DNA from: Planctomycetota bacterium
Lineage (GTDB): Bacteria; Planctomycetota; PUPC01; DSUN01
Assembly (NCBI GenBank): GCA_016872875.1
Contig: VGYW01000029.1
Location: 1-33,731 of the forward strand
Direction: 5' to 3'
Length of the DNA stretch: 33,731 bases
Shown here: piece by piece, positions 13,415 to 21,363 of the stretch
How positions within the stretch are numbered: position 1 is the stretch's first letter
How the letters are laid out: every line of letters starts with the position of its first letter
Program-made: the position numbers and the translations under genes
The notes under the pieces: model-generated
What the model was told of the DNA's origin: nothing
The model's database searches: none
The model's input: only the letters and a program-made list of their open reading frames with translations

Positions 13415-13678
13415 GCTCCATGCCCTCACCATCGGTCGCCGATGGCGAATTCCCATCCACCACCTAGCTGATTGCCGTGCGGGCCCACGCCCCCAATACA
13501 GTGGCGCCGAGACGCTGGCTTTGGGCAGGTGCCCGAAACGGACCACGCCCAGATCCTCTCGTTCCTTCGCGACTTGGGCGGCCTGGCGTGGAATGCCGCT
13601 CTGTGCTACTACCCGTGAGAATGTTGTTGTCATGACCACATTTCCGGCTCTCTCCACAGAAGCCGCAGAGAAGAGGGA

Positions 13679-13831
13679 ACTATAAGGAAGCCAGGAACGC
13701 AGGAGAACAGCCCGCCCGCGGCAGACACGAACCGGCAAGAGAAGACCGGAAGCCAGAGAACCCTCTTGGGCTGGAACCCAGATGCCCCGCATCCTCTGGT
13801 TCCTTTCCTGCCTTCCTGCATTCCTTATAGT
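13679..13831. repeat. 153-bp element with 26-bp terminal inverted repeats
   Basis: ACTATAAGGAAGCCAGGAAC at the left end (13679-13704) is matched by the complement ACTATAAGGAATGCAGGAAG at the right end (13806-13831), about 22 of 26 positions by eye. There is no coding potential inside, so it resembles a MITE or REP-type element. It ends about 55 bp before the stop of the glycosidase-like gene. Confidence 0.7.
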
Positions 13832-13886
13832 CTGGTTTGGTTGAGGCTGGGGGCGGAACGCCCGAGGCCCCGCTGGGAACCCTGGT

Positions 13887-15368
13887 TCACTCCGCCATCG
13901 CCCCGGGGGCGGCGGGCGCGAGGGCATAGGTCGTGAGGGCCGTGATGCTCTGGGAGGGGAGCTTGATGGGGAGGGCGGCAGCATCCTTGGAGACGGCGTA
14001 ATCGCTGCCGGAGGCGAACGTGAAGGCGGGGTCCTTGAGGGCCGCCTCGGTGAGTTGGTAGCGGAAGAGCTTGACGGGCGCCGCCAGGCCGGCCAGCTCC
14101 ACGGCGGCCTCGTGCTCGGCATCGGTGGGGTTCGCCAGGAGAATCGTGAGGTTGCCCTTCGGGCTGCGGAGGGCGGCGGCGAGGATGTCTGGGGCCTTCC
14201 TGCGGCGCCGGGGCGCCGCCGCCTCGGTCCTCAGCACGTCGGAGCCCTTGGCCGCGAAGCGGGTGAAGAGGGCCAGCGTGTAGTAGGGCACGGGCTCGAT
14301 GGCCGCCTCCTTCAGGTGCCGCTCCTTCTTGGAGTCCCAGGTGCGGAGGAGCTGCCACTGGCCGTCAATGTCGCCGCGGTTCACGAGGCTGCACCGGCTG
14401 AAGGCGTCCACGCCGGCGGCGATGCCACGGAGGATGCTCTCGGCGTTGGCGAGTGCGGCCCTGTAGGTCGCGGGGCCGGGGCTGGCGGGGCCGGAGCCGA
14501 AGCGGACGTCGCCGAGTTCGGAGATGAAGAACGGCTTGGCGCGGGTGTGCGCCCACTTGGCCCACTCGGCCAACCGCTCCTGGCGGGCGGCGTCGGTGCC
14601 CTGGAACCAGTGGATGTCGTAGGCGCCCACGTGGGCGTCGAAGTCGATCCGCTTCAGGTCGGGCGCGCGCGGCTCGAGCCAGCCGGGAGCGGCCAGGGGG
14701 AGCTTGAGGGAGCGGCGCTCCAGCGCGGCCTTCACTGCCGCGAGGCCGGGCGCGAGCGGCTCCGGGCCGCTCGGCCCCTGCCACCACGACCACTCCTGGC
14801 CCGGCTCGTTCGTGATGCTCAGCCACTTGATGCACGAGTAGCGGCGGGTCTTGAGCAGGTGCTCGGCGAGAGTGGCGAGGCCGTCGGCGAAGGCATCCAT
14901 AGACTTCGGCGCGCTGCGGGCGGGGTCAACGTTGCCGATCGCGTTCCAGGCCACGTGGCTCCACATCTGCTGGAGGAAGACGTCGGCGTTGTGGGCCTCG
15001 CACCAGTCCAGGACGCGGTAGAGGGTGCGCATCTCGTCGTTGTCCCAGTCGAACTGTCCGTGTGCTGGCTCGTACATGCGCTGGTCAATCTGCACGCGGA
15101 GCCAGTCGAGTCCGAGCCAGGCGGCGTGGGACTGGATTTGCCCCCAGGCGGCGAGGTTGTCGAGCGGCGGGTTGGCCCCCCAGGCGCTCGTGCGTGCGCC
15201 GGGCGCGTCCTTGCGGATCGCGTGCCAGGACGCGCCGATGCCGCCCGCCATCTTCCGCTCGGCCTGGCCGAGGTCCACGCGCACAACCGCCTGGTCGGCC
15301 AGGGCCGCGGAGGCGGCCACGAGGAGTGCCCCGAAGCCGAATCGCCGTCCCACGTGACATTCTCCCAT
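13887..15368 (-). CDS. Secreted glycoside-hydrolase-like (beta/alpha)8 barrel protein
   Basis: With ATG 15368 the product has 493 residues. GGAGG stands just upstream and a signal peptide follows (GRRFGFGALLVAASAALA); the longer start at 15404 lacks both. The barrel shows clan GH-A features: IKWLSITNEPGQEWSW with Glu188 in Asn-Glu-Pro as likely acid/base, and KPFFISELGD with Glu284 as likely nucleophile. The last 100 residues look like a beta-sandwich (NLTILLANPTDAEHEAAVEL), as in GH30, GH39 or GH5-type enzymes. Substrate cannot be told, and the exact GH family is unsure. It is divergent from the DUF4091-type gene, with its own promoter at 15407-15435. Confidence 0.8.
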   Translation of the reverse strand: MGECHVGRRFGFGALLVAASAALADQAVVRVDLGQAERKMAGGIGASWHAIRKDAPGARTSAWGANPPLDNLAAWGQIQSHAAWLGLDWLRVQIDQRMYEPAHGQFDWDNDEMRTLYRVLDWCEAHNADVFLQQMWSHVAWNAIGNVDPARSAPKSMDAFADGLATLAEHLLKTRRYSCIKWLSITNEPGQEWSWWQGPSGPEPLAPGLAAVKAALERRSLKLPLAAPGWLEPRAPDLKRIDFDAHVGAYDIHWFQGTDAARQERLAEWAKWAHTRAKPFFISELGDVRFGSGPASPGPATYRAALANAESILRGIAAGVDAFSRCSLVNRGDIDGQWQLLRTWDSKKERHLKEAAIEPVPYYTLALFTRFAAKGSDVLRTEAAAPRRRRKAPDILAAALRSPKGNLTILLANPTDAEHEAAVELAGLAAPVKLFRYQLTEAALKDPAFTFASGSDYAVSKDAAALPIKLPSQSITALTTYALAPAAPGAMAE

Positions 15369-15406
15369 AGGGCTGCCCCTCCGTCGTCCAGTCCAACGCC
15401 GCATTG

Positions 15407-15435
15407 ATTCTACTCGACCGCTTCCCGGGAAGCAA
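15407..15435 (-). promoter_or_regulatory. Promoter-like sequence for the glycosidase-like gene
   Basis: On the minus strand, TTGCTT (15430-15435), 17 bp, TAGAAT (15407-15412). The -10 is good and the -35 weak. Transcription would start near 15400, about 30 nt before the ATG at 15368. Confidence 0.5.
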
Positions 15436-15480
15436 GGAGAGGACGACAGCCCCCGGCCTGGGCACCAGTCGGCGCATTGC

Positions 15481-15509
15481 TTGATCTCCCTTCAACTGGC
15501 CGATACGAT
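15481..15509 (+). promoter_or_regulatory. Promoter-like sequence for the DUF4091-type gene
   Basis: TTGATC (15481-15486), 17 bp, TACGAT (15504-15509). The start near 15516 lies after the TTG at 15477, which argues against that start codon and for GTG 15558. Confidence 0.5.
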
Positions 15510-15557
15510 GTGTGGGCAGGCGTGAATCGGGGGGCTTCAGGAAGAGAGCGGTTCCAA

Positions 15558-17480
15558 GTGGGCAGACTTCGGTTGGCGGCGGCATTCCTGGCCGTGGCTG
15601 TGTGGTGTGCGGCCAGAGGATCGCGGGGCGCCTCGTTCGCCGTCTGGAACGGCGATCCGGCGGCGCCGCATCTCGATATCGTGGGCGATGAGCCGGCGCG
15701 CGAGCTGAAGCCGGTGCGCATCGTGGGCGCGCGAAACGGCCGCTTCTCGGGCAAAGTGGTCCTCTGCTCGGAGGCGCCGCTGAGGGAGGTGTCGGCGAAG
15801 GTCGGCGGCCTCGAGGCCGCCGACGGCCAGGGCGCCATCCCCGCCTCCTGCGTCCAGGTGCGCCTCGCCACGGGCCGGCTCAAGAGCGGCTGGAACGTGC
15901 AGCCCAAGGCCGGCAGCACGTTCGACGTGCTGAACGAGTCGCCCTCGCTGGCTGAGGTGGGGCTGCTGCCGAAGCCGGACCGCTACCACTTCGAGCGCTA
16001 CCACCCGTGGCTGAAGGCCGGCCGCAGCTACGCGCCCGTGTGGGTCACGGTGTCGGTGCCGCCCGACGCGGTGCCGGGCGAGTACTCGGGCACGCTCGCG
16101 GTGAAGGCGGGCGAGGCGTCGCGGGAGGTCCCCGTCTCGCTCGCCGTCCACGGCTGCTCGCTGCCCGACGCGAGGGACTACCGCACGTGGGTCGAGACGA
16201 TTCAGTCGCCCGACACGCTGGCGCTCGAGTACGGCGTGCCGCTCTGGTCGGAGAAGCACTGGGGGCTGATCGAGGGGTCGCTCCGCTGGGGCGCGATGCT
16301 GGGCAACAAGACTGTCTACTTCCCGCTCCTGTGCGAGTCGAACCTGGGCAACGCGGAGTCGGCGGTCCGCTGGGTCAAGCGCCCAGATGGCGGTTACACG
16401 CACGACTTCAGCATCGTGGAGCGCTACCTCGACCTCCAGACGCGCGTCCAGGGCAAGCCGCGCATCGTCTGCTTCGTCGTGTGGGACACCTTTCTCGAAG
16501 GCGGCCAGTTCGACGGCGACATCAAGTTCGAGTCGAAGGCATCGCGCGAGGAGCGGCTGGCCTATCGCGGCAAGGGGCCGGAGGTCACGCTCCTCGACGA
16601 GGCGTCGGGTAAGACCGAGAAGCTGCTCCTGCCGCCGCACAGCGACCCGGCGGGCGCGGCGCTCTGGGCGCCGCTCCTCAAGCGCCTGCCTGAAGTCCTC
16701 GCCAAGCGCGGGCTGGCCGACGCCTTGTTCGTCGGGATCGCCAACGACAGCGTGCCGCACCAGGCGACGCTCGACCTGGTGAACAAGAACGTGCCGGGGG
16801 CGAAGTGGGCCATCCACGCCCACAGCTTCTACGGGGGGAAGGACAAGAAGGCGAACTTCCAATACGCGGCCTTCGTGTGGGGCGTGCGCGGCTTCTGCTC
16901 GGGCGGCAAGGGCTGGGAGAGCCCCTTCCTCCTCACCCAGTTCCTCCGCAACATGGCCGACCACTGGCCCATCACGACGTATCGCATGGCCCCCGAGGTG
17001 AACATCACGGGCGGCCAGCGCGGCCTGGGGCGAATCGGCCTCGACTACTGGCCCGTGCTCAAGAACCCCAGGGGCGCTCGCTCGGGCCGCGCCAGCGAGC
17101 GCTACCCCAAGGCGTCGTGGCGCAACCTCAACATCACCGATGCCCTCCTCGCCCCCGGCCCCGACGGGCCGCTGGGCACGGCACGCTTCGAGATGCTCCG
17201 CGAGGGCGTCCAGGAGTGCGAGGCCCGCATCCTCATCCAGACCGCGCTCGACGCCGGCACGCTGCCCGCCGCCCTCGCCGACGAGTGCCGAGCCGCGCTC
17301 GCCGCCCGCGACGCGTTCCTCAAGAAGGCGGCCATCATCCAGGGCACGGGCCGCCCGTGGTTCGCCGACGCGAACCCGAGCGAGGAGGCATACCTCGGCT
17401 ACGTGGCAGACTGGCAGGAGCAATCCGCCCGCCTCTACCGCGCCGCCGCGCTCGTTGCTGGAAAGGACGCGAAACCGTGA
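15558..17480 (+). CDS. Secreted DUF4091 / GH123-like protein
   Basis: With GTG 15558 the product has 640 residues and begins with a signal peptide (GRLRLAAAFLAVAVWCAARG). An N-terminal beta-sandwich (about 25-200) contains VTVSVPPDAVPGEYSGTLAV, typical of the domain before DUF4091/GH123-like barrels. The barrel has WVETIQSPDTLALEYGVP, GIANDSVPHQATLDLV and KWAIHAHSFYGG. The C-terminal FEMLREGVQECEARILIQTA is the DUF4091 signature, where many relatives have EGxEDYEY. Such proteins are thought to act on glycans; a catalytic acid pair cannot be fixed by eye. It overlaps the next gene by 4 bp (GTGA), so the two are translated together. The start could be GTG 15522. Confidence 0.8.
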   Translation: MGRLRLAAAFLAVAVWCAARGSRGASFAVWNGDPAAPHLDIVGDEPARELKPVRIVGARNGRFSGKVVLCSEAPLREVSAKVGGLEAADGQGAIPASCVQVRLATGRLKSGWNVQPKAGSTFDVLNESPSLAEVGLLPKPDRYHFERYHPWLKAGRSYAPVWVTVSVPPDAVPGEYSGTLAVKAGEASREVPVSLAVHGCSLPDARDYRTWVETIQSPDTLALEYGVPLWSEKHWGLIEGSLRWGAMLGNKTVYFPLLCESNLGNAESAVRWVKRPDGGYTHDFSIVERYLDLQTRVQGKPRIVCFVVWDTFLEGGQFDGDIKFESKASREERLAYRGKGPEVTLLDEASGKTEKLLLPPHSDPAGAALWAPLLKRLPEVLAKRGLADALFVGIANDSVPHQATLDLVNKNVPGAKWAIHAHSFYGGKDKKANFQYAAFVWGVRGFCSGGKGWESPFLLTQFLRNMADHWPITTYRMAPEVNITGGQRGLGRIGLDYWPVLKNPRGARSGRASERYPKASWRNLNITDALLAPGPDGPLGTARFEMLREGVQECEARILIQTALDAGTLPAALADECRAALAARDAFLKKAAIIQGTGRPWFADANPSEEAYLGYVADWQEQSARLYRAAALVAGKDAKP

Positions 17481-19624
17481 GCCGACGAATGCCGCTGGCG
17501 TTGATCTGCGTGGCGTGGGCCGCAACCGCTCTGGGCGGCTACCGGCCAACCACGCCGCGGAAGGAACTCAAGCCCGGCGAGGCCGCCGTCACCAAGCCCG
17601 GCTGCTACGCCGAAGCGGGCAAGACCTATGTGCTGATGAACGACGTCGCGAGCGAGGGCACGCCCATCTACCTGGGGAAGGACGTGACACTCGACCTCAA
17701 TGGCTACGCCATCACCTATGCGGACGGGGAGTATGAGCACGTGCCGAACTGCGGCTTCGAGCAGGGGCTGAAGGGCTGGGACCTCTCGCGTGCGCCGGGG
17801 GCGAAAGTGGTCTCCGCCGACATCCGCCCGATGATTGGCAAGAGCATCTGCGAGCTGCCCGAAGGCCAAGAGCTGATCTCGCCCTACATCACCCTGCCCG
17901 TCGCCGACCGCGCCTACTACGCCATGTGCGCCGTCGCCACCCGCGAGACGGCCGTGACGATCAACGTGGACGACGAGCAGGGGAAGCCTGTTGACTGCAA
18001 GTTCCGGTTCGGCAACAACGTGCGGCCCGCCTGCCCGGAGCTGAACCGCTCGCCGAAGCTGGGCGGCGGGGTGGTCTTCGCCCTCGTCTTCGGCCGGCCG
18101 GCGGGCAAGTACCGCATCCGCGTCAAGGCCGAGAAAGGCCCCTGCCTGATTGACGAGGTGGACATTCGTCCCGCGCTCGACGTCGGCGTGGGCATCGTCC
18201 AGGAGATTCGCCCCTGGGCCTACTACAAGTGCATCCTCGACGGCGACGCGACCGCCTTCTTCAGCATCTACGGCAAGGACAAGGCGCTCGGCATCCCCGT
18301 CGTCGCGGGCACGGGCGCCGTGACGATCAAGAACGGCGTCATCAGGAGCGGCACGGTCGGCATACGCTCCTGGGCCGTCCAGTCCACGGCGAAGGACGTG
18401 TTGGTGAAGCTCGAGAACCTCAAGGTCGTCGCCTCAGGGATCAACACGAACGCGGCGGACATTGCGAAGGGGGAGATCAGGGACTGCCGCTTCGAGATTG
18501 ACACGCCGTTCATCATAGACCGGCACAACCAGACCGCCGTGGCGGTGAACCTGTTCGCGGGCACCGAGATCGCGGGCAACGAGTTCCTCGGCGGCCAGGG
18601 CTGCCTCAACCCCGGCGCGGGGGCGAGCGTGCACGACAACCTGTTCGTCAACAACCAGACCGTCACGAACCACTACAGCATCGCGTGCGGGCGGAAGGGG
18701 AACCGCATCTTCAACAACCGCTTCGAGCCGATTCAAGGCTCGGGCATCTACATCAGCGGACAGGACCACGAGGTGCACCACAACACCTTCAAGATCGCCA
18801 CCGCCCCGCCCAACTGCGAGTACCGCTACTCGGACTGGAGCCAGAACGCGATACGGATGAGCGACTACGACCGCGACCCCGGCAGCCCGGAGGGCTGCTA
18901 CAACAACCGCGTGCACCACAACACCATCCACGTCACGGGCCGCGCCTTCCCGCAGTTCGACCGCTACGTGCCCGCCGCCTACGCCTTCCACTACAGTTGC
19001 GGCGGCGGGACGAATCACATCTACGACAACGAGATCACGGTGGAATGCCTGGACCCGAAGAGCAACGTGGCCACGACGGGCATCTTCATCAGCGGCGTGA
19101 AGAGCGGGGCCGAATGGTTCAACAACCGCATCACGTCGAATGTGCCGGCCATCTGGCTCGGCGGACGCTACGGCCCGTCCCGCTTCCACCGCTTCCACAA
19201 CAACACCATCGTCAAGGCGCCCAACGCCCCCGCTGACTTCCAGCCCGTCAAGATGGGCTGGTGGAAATACACGACCAACGACACCGAGTTCTACTCGAAC
19301 ACATTCGAGGGCTGCGCCTTCGGCGTCGCCCTCGAAGGCAGCGGTACGCCGACCTACCAGGTCGGCTGGACCCTGACCGTGAAGCTCACCGACGCGGGCG
19401 GGCAACCCGTCAAGGGCGCGGAAGTGCTCATCGCCTCCCAGGCCGACGGCAAGGATGCGGCGAAGCTCAGAACGGACGACAATGGCCTCGCCAGGGCCAT
19501 GCTGCCCGAATACCGCGTCAGCGGCCCCGAGCGGCGGAATTGCGCCACCTACACGGTCCGGGCCGGCGGCAAGGAGGAGAAGGTAACGCTCGACAGGGAC
19601 CAGCAACTGACCATCCGGCAGTAG
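17477..19624 (+). CDS. Secreted right-handed parallel beta-helix protein
   Basis: The product has 715 residues with a signal peptide (MPLALICVAWAATALGGY). GTG 17477 overlaps the upstream stop by 4 bp; ATG 17489 is also possible. The early part (35-75) has KTYVLMNDVASEGTPIYLGK and DVTLDLNGYAIT, a typical beta-helix cap. Residues 80-240 look like a carbohydrate-binding beta-sandwich (FEQGLKGWDLSRAPGAKVVS). From about 260 to 610 there are PbH1-type turns with Asn and His ladders such as NRIFNNRFEPIQGSGIYISG, HEVHHNTF, NNRVHHNTIHV, NHIYDNEITV and FHNNTIV. The last 90 residues resemble a carboxypeptidase-regulatory Ig-like fold (LTDAGGQPVKGAEVLIASQA). Such helices are often polysaccharide lyases, epimerases or hydrolases; no catalytic site is assigned. 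It likely works with the coupled DUF4091-type protein. Confidence 0.85.
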   Translation: MSRRMPLALICVAWAATALGGYRPTTPRKELKPGEAAVTKPGCYAEAGKTYVLMNDVASEGTPIYLGKDVTLDLNGYAITYADGEYEHVPNCGFEQGLKGWDLSRAPGAKVVSADIRPMIGKSICELPEGQELISPYITLPVADRAYYAMCAVATRETAVTINVDDEQGKPVDCKFRFGNNVRPACPELNRSPKLGGGVVFALVFGRPAGKYRIRVKAEKGPCLIDEVDIRPALDVGVGIVQEIRPWAYYKCILDGDATAFFSIYGKDKALGIPVVAGTGAVTIKNGVIRSGTVGIRSWAVQSTAKDVLVKLENLKVVASGINTNAADIAKGEIRDCRFEIDTPFIIDRHNQTAVAVNLFAGTEIAGNEFLGGQGCLNPGAGASVHDNLFVNNQTVTNHYSIACGRKGNRIFNNRFEPIQGSGIYISGQDHEVHHNTFKIATAPPNCEYRYSDWSQNAIRMSDYDRDPGSPEGCYNNRVHHNTIHVTGRAFPQFDRYVPAAYAFHYSCGGGTNHIYDNEITVECLDPKSNVATTGIFISGVKSGAEWFNNRITSNVPAIWLGGRYGPSRFHRFHNNTIVKAPNAPADFQPVKMGWWKYTTNDTEFYSNTFEGCAFGVALEGSGTPTYQVGWTLTVKLTDAGGQPVKGAEVLIASQADGKDAAKLRTDDNGLARAMLPEYRVSGPERRNCATYTVRAGGKEEKVTLDRDQQLTIRQ

Positions 19625-19648
19625 CGGCAGGGGTTCCTGGATGGGCTC

Positions 19649-20542
19649 CTAGTGCTTGCCGAGGACGTGGCGGAGCGCGCCCTCGAGGCCGGGATAGCGG
19701 AAGCTGAAGCCCGCCGCGGCGAGGCGGGCGGGGACCGCGCGCGTGCTGCTCAAGAGCAGCTCGCGGCCCATCTCCCCCATGATGGTGCGGACCACCCACG
19801 CGGGCACGCGGCAGAACGCAGGCCGCCGCAGGACCCGCCCGAGCGTGCGAGCGAAGTCCCTGTTCGTCACGCTGTCCGGCGCGGCAACGTTGATCGGCCC
19901 GGCCAGCCCCTCCCGCTCGATTGCGTAGGCGATCGCGCGCACCGCGTCGTCGAGTGCGACCCAGGAGATGAACTGGCCGCCGCTGCCAATCGGCCCGCCG
20001 AGCCCGAGGCGGAACGGCAGGAGCATCCGCGGCAGCGCCCCGCCCCTGCGGCTGAGCACGACCCCGAAGCGCAGGTGGGCCACCCGGATGCCCGCCGCCC
20101 GCGCGGGGTCGGCCGCGGCCTCCCACGAGCGGGCCACCTGCGGCAGGAAGCCGCTGCCCGGCGCACTCTCCTCCGTGAGCGTCTCCTCGCCGCGATCCCC
20201 GTAGAACCCGACCCCTGACGCGCACGCGAGGACGGCGGGCGGATGCCTCAGCCCGGCCAGGCTCGCGCTGAGCAGCCGCGTGCCGTGAACCCGGCTGGTC
20301 AGGATGCGAGCCTTCCTGGCCGCTGTCCAGCGGCCCGCGATCGTCTCCCCTGCCAGGTGCACGGCGGCGTCGTAGCCGTCGAGCCGGCCCGCGTCAATCG
20401 CCCCCGCGGCCGGGTCCCACCGCACCTCGCCCTCCCGCGGAGCCGAGCGGACCAGGCGGGTGACGGTGTGCCCCCCGGCCTCGAGGTGGCTCACGAGTGC
20501 TGAGCCGATCAGCCCGCTGGAGCCCGTGACCAGGACGCGCAT
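19649..20542 (-). CDS. TIGR01777-family NAD(P)-dependent epimerase/dehydratase
   Basis: The product has 297 residues, the normal length for this short-chain dehydrogenase-like family (YfcH type). The Rossmann motif GSSGLIG stands at residues 7-13 of MRVLVTGSSGLIGSALVSHL. Family blocks are DAAVHLAGETIAGRWT, RVHGTRLLSASL, ASGVGFYGDRGEE, RFGVVLSRRGGALP, GGQFISWVALDDAVRAI and GPINVAAPDSVTNRDF. Start ATG 20542 begins the Rossmann strand and has GGAGAGGAG upstream; the earlier ATG 20611 would add 23 unrelated residues. The cellular substrate of the family is poorly known. It stands alone, tail-to-tail with the beta-helix gene (24-bp gap). Confidence 0.93.
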   Translation of the reverse strand: MRVLVTGSSGLIGSALVSHLEAGGHTVTRLVRSAPREGEVRWDPAAGAIDAGRLDGYDAAVHLAGETIAGRWTAARKARILTSRVHGTRLLSASLAGLRHPPAVLACASGVGFYGDRGEETLTEESAPGSGFLPQVARSWEAAADPARAAGIRVAHLRFGVVLSRRGGALPRMLLPFRLGLGGPIGSGGQFISWVALDDAVRAIAYAIEREGLAGPINVAAPDSVTNRDFARTLGRVLRRPAFCRVPAWVVRTIMGEMGRELLLSSTRAVPARLAAAGFSFRYPGLEGALRHVLGKH

Positions 20543-20692
20543 CGGGTGGGGTCTCCTCTCCGCAAACGCCCGCGCCAGACCCCATTCTACGCAAGCCGCG
20601 TCCCGCGTCAATCCTGAAGGCCACGTCCGGCCGGCGTCCCGCTTGCGCCCCTTGACCGTGGGAGATTACAGGCGACCCGCGGCCCGGCCCTA

Positions 20693-20722
20693 TTGACAGC
20701 AGGGGGGCCGATAGGGTATGAT
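20693..20722 (+). promoter_or_regulatory. Sigma-70-type promoter of the efflux operon
   Basis: TTGACA (20693-20698), an 18-bp spacer, TATGAT (20717-20722). It drives the tetR gene and probably the whole efflux operon. The operator follows directly. Confidence 0.75.
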
Positions 20723-20723
20723 A

Positions 20724-20741
20724 GAACTGACTGGTCAGTTC
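20724..20741. promoter_or_regulatory. Putative TetR-family operator
   Basis: GAACTGAC and GTCAGTTC are perfect 8-bp inverted arms around a TG centre, placed at the predicted transcription start between the -10 and the tetR ATG at 20761. The position fits autorepression by the gene's own product. Confidence 0.75.
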
Positions 20742-20760
20742 CACCCTCTGGAGCACTGCC

Positions 20761-21363
20761 ATGCCGCGACGCGACAGGCGGCGCGAGATAATGGCTGCCG
20801 CCGAACGGCTCTTCACGAGCCGGCGTTACCACGAGCTGACGACGGACGACATCGCCGCCGCCGCACGCGTGGGGAAGGGGACTATCTACCGGTACTTCAA
20901 GGACAAGGAGGACCTCTTTTTCCAGGTGGCGACGTCGGGCTTCGACGAGATGTGCGAGCTGCTGAATCGCAAGGTGCCGGAGGGGGCGCCGTTCGGGGAG
21001 CAGTTGCTGAGCGCGTGCAGCGAGATACCGCGCTTCTTCGAGCGGCGGCGGCAGCTCTTCAGGATGATGCAGGCGGAGGACGACCGGATGCAGTGGTGCT
21101 CGGAGGCGATGCGGGACCGCTGGACAGAGCGGCGGAAGGGCCTTGTGGCGGCGGTCGCCGCAATCCTTCAGAAGGGCGTGCACGAGGGGGCGGTGCGGGC
21201 GGACGTGCCGCCCGAGCTGCTGGCGAACTTCCTCCTCGGCCTCCTCCGCACGCGCGGGCGCGACCTGGCCGACGCGCCGCCAAGGCTGCGGCGCGACGAG
21301 CTGATCGTTGACCTCTTCACGCGCGGCGCGGGACGCTTTTCGGGCAATGAGGTGATGCGATGA
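20761..21363 (+). CDS. TetR/AcrR-family transcriptional repressor
   Basis: The product has 200 residues. The N-terminal helix-turn-helix spans about 8-55: REIMAAAERLFTSRRYHELT, DDIAAAARVGKGTIYRYFKD, KEDLF. The C-terminal ligand-binding part (60-190) is alpha-helical and divergent. GGAG lies 8 bases before the ATG. Its stop overlaps the next start by 4 bp (ATGA), making it the first gene of the efflux operon. It most likely represses the operon at 20724-20741 until a pump substrate binds. Confidence 0.93.
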   Translation: MPRRDRRREIMAAAERLFTSRRYHELTTDDIAAAARVGKGTIYRYFKDKEDLFFQVATSGFDEMCELLNRKVPEGAPFGEQLLSACSEIPRFFERRRQLFRMMQAEDDRMQWCSEAMRDRWTERRKGLVAAVAAILQKGVHEGAVRADVPPELLANFLLGLLRTRGRDLADAPPRLRRDELIVDLFTRGAGRFSGNEVMR

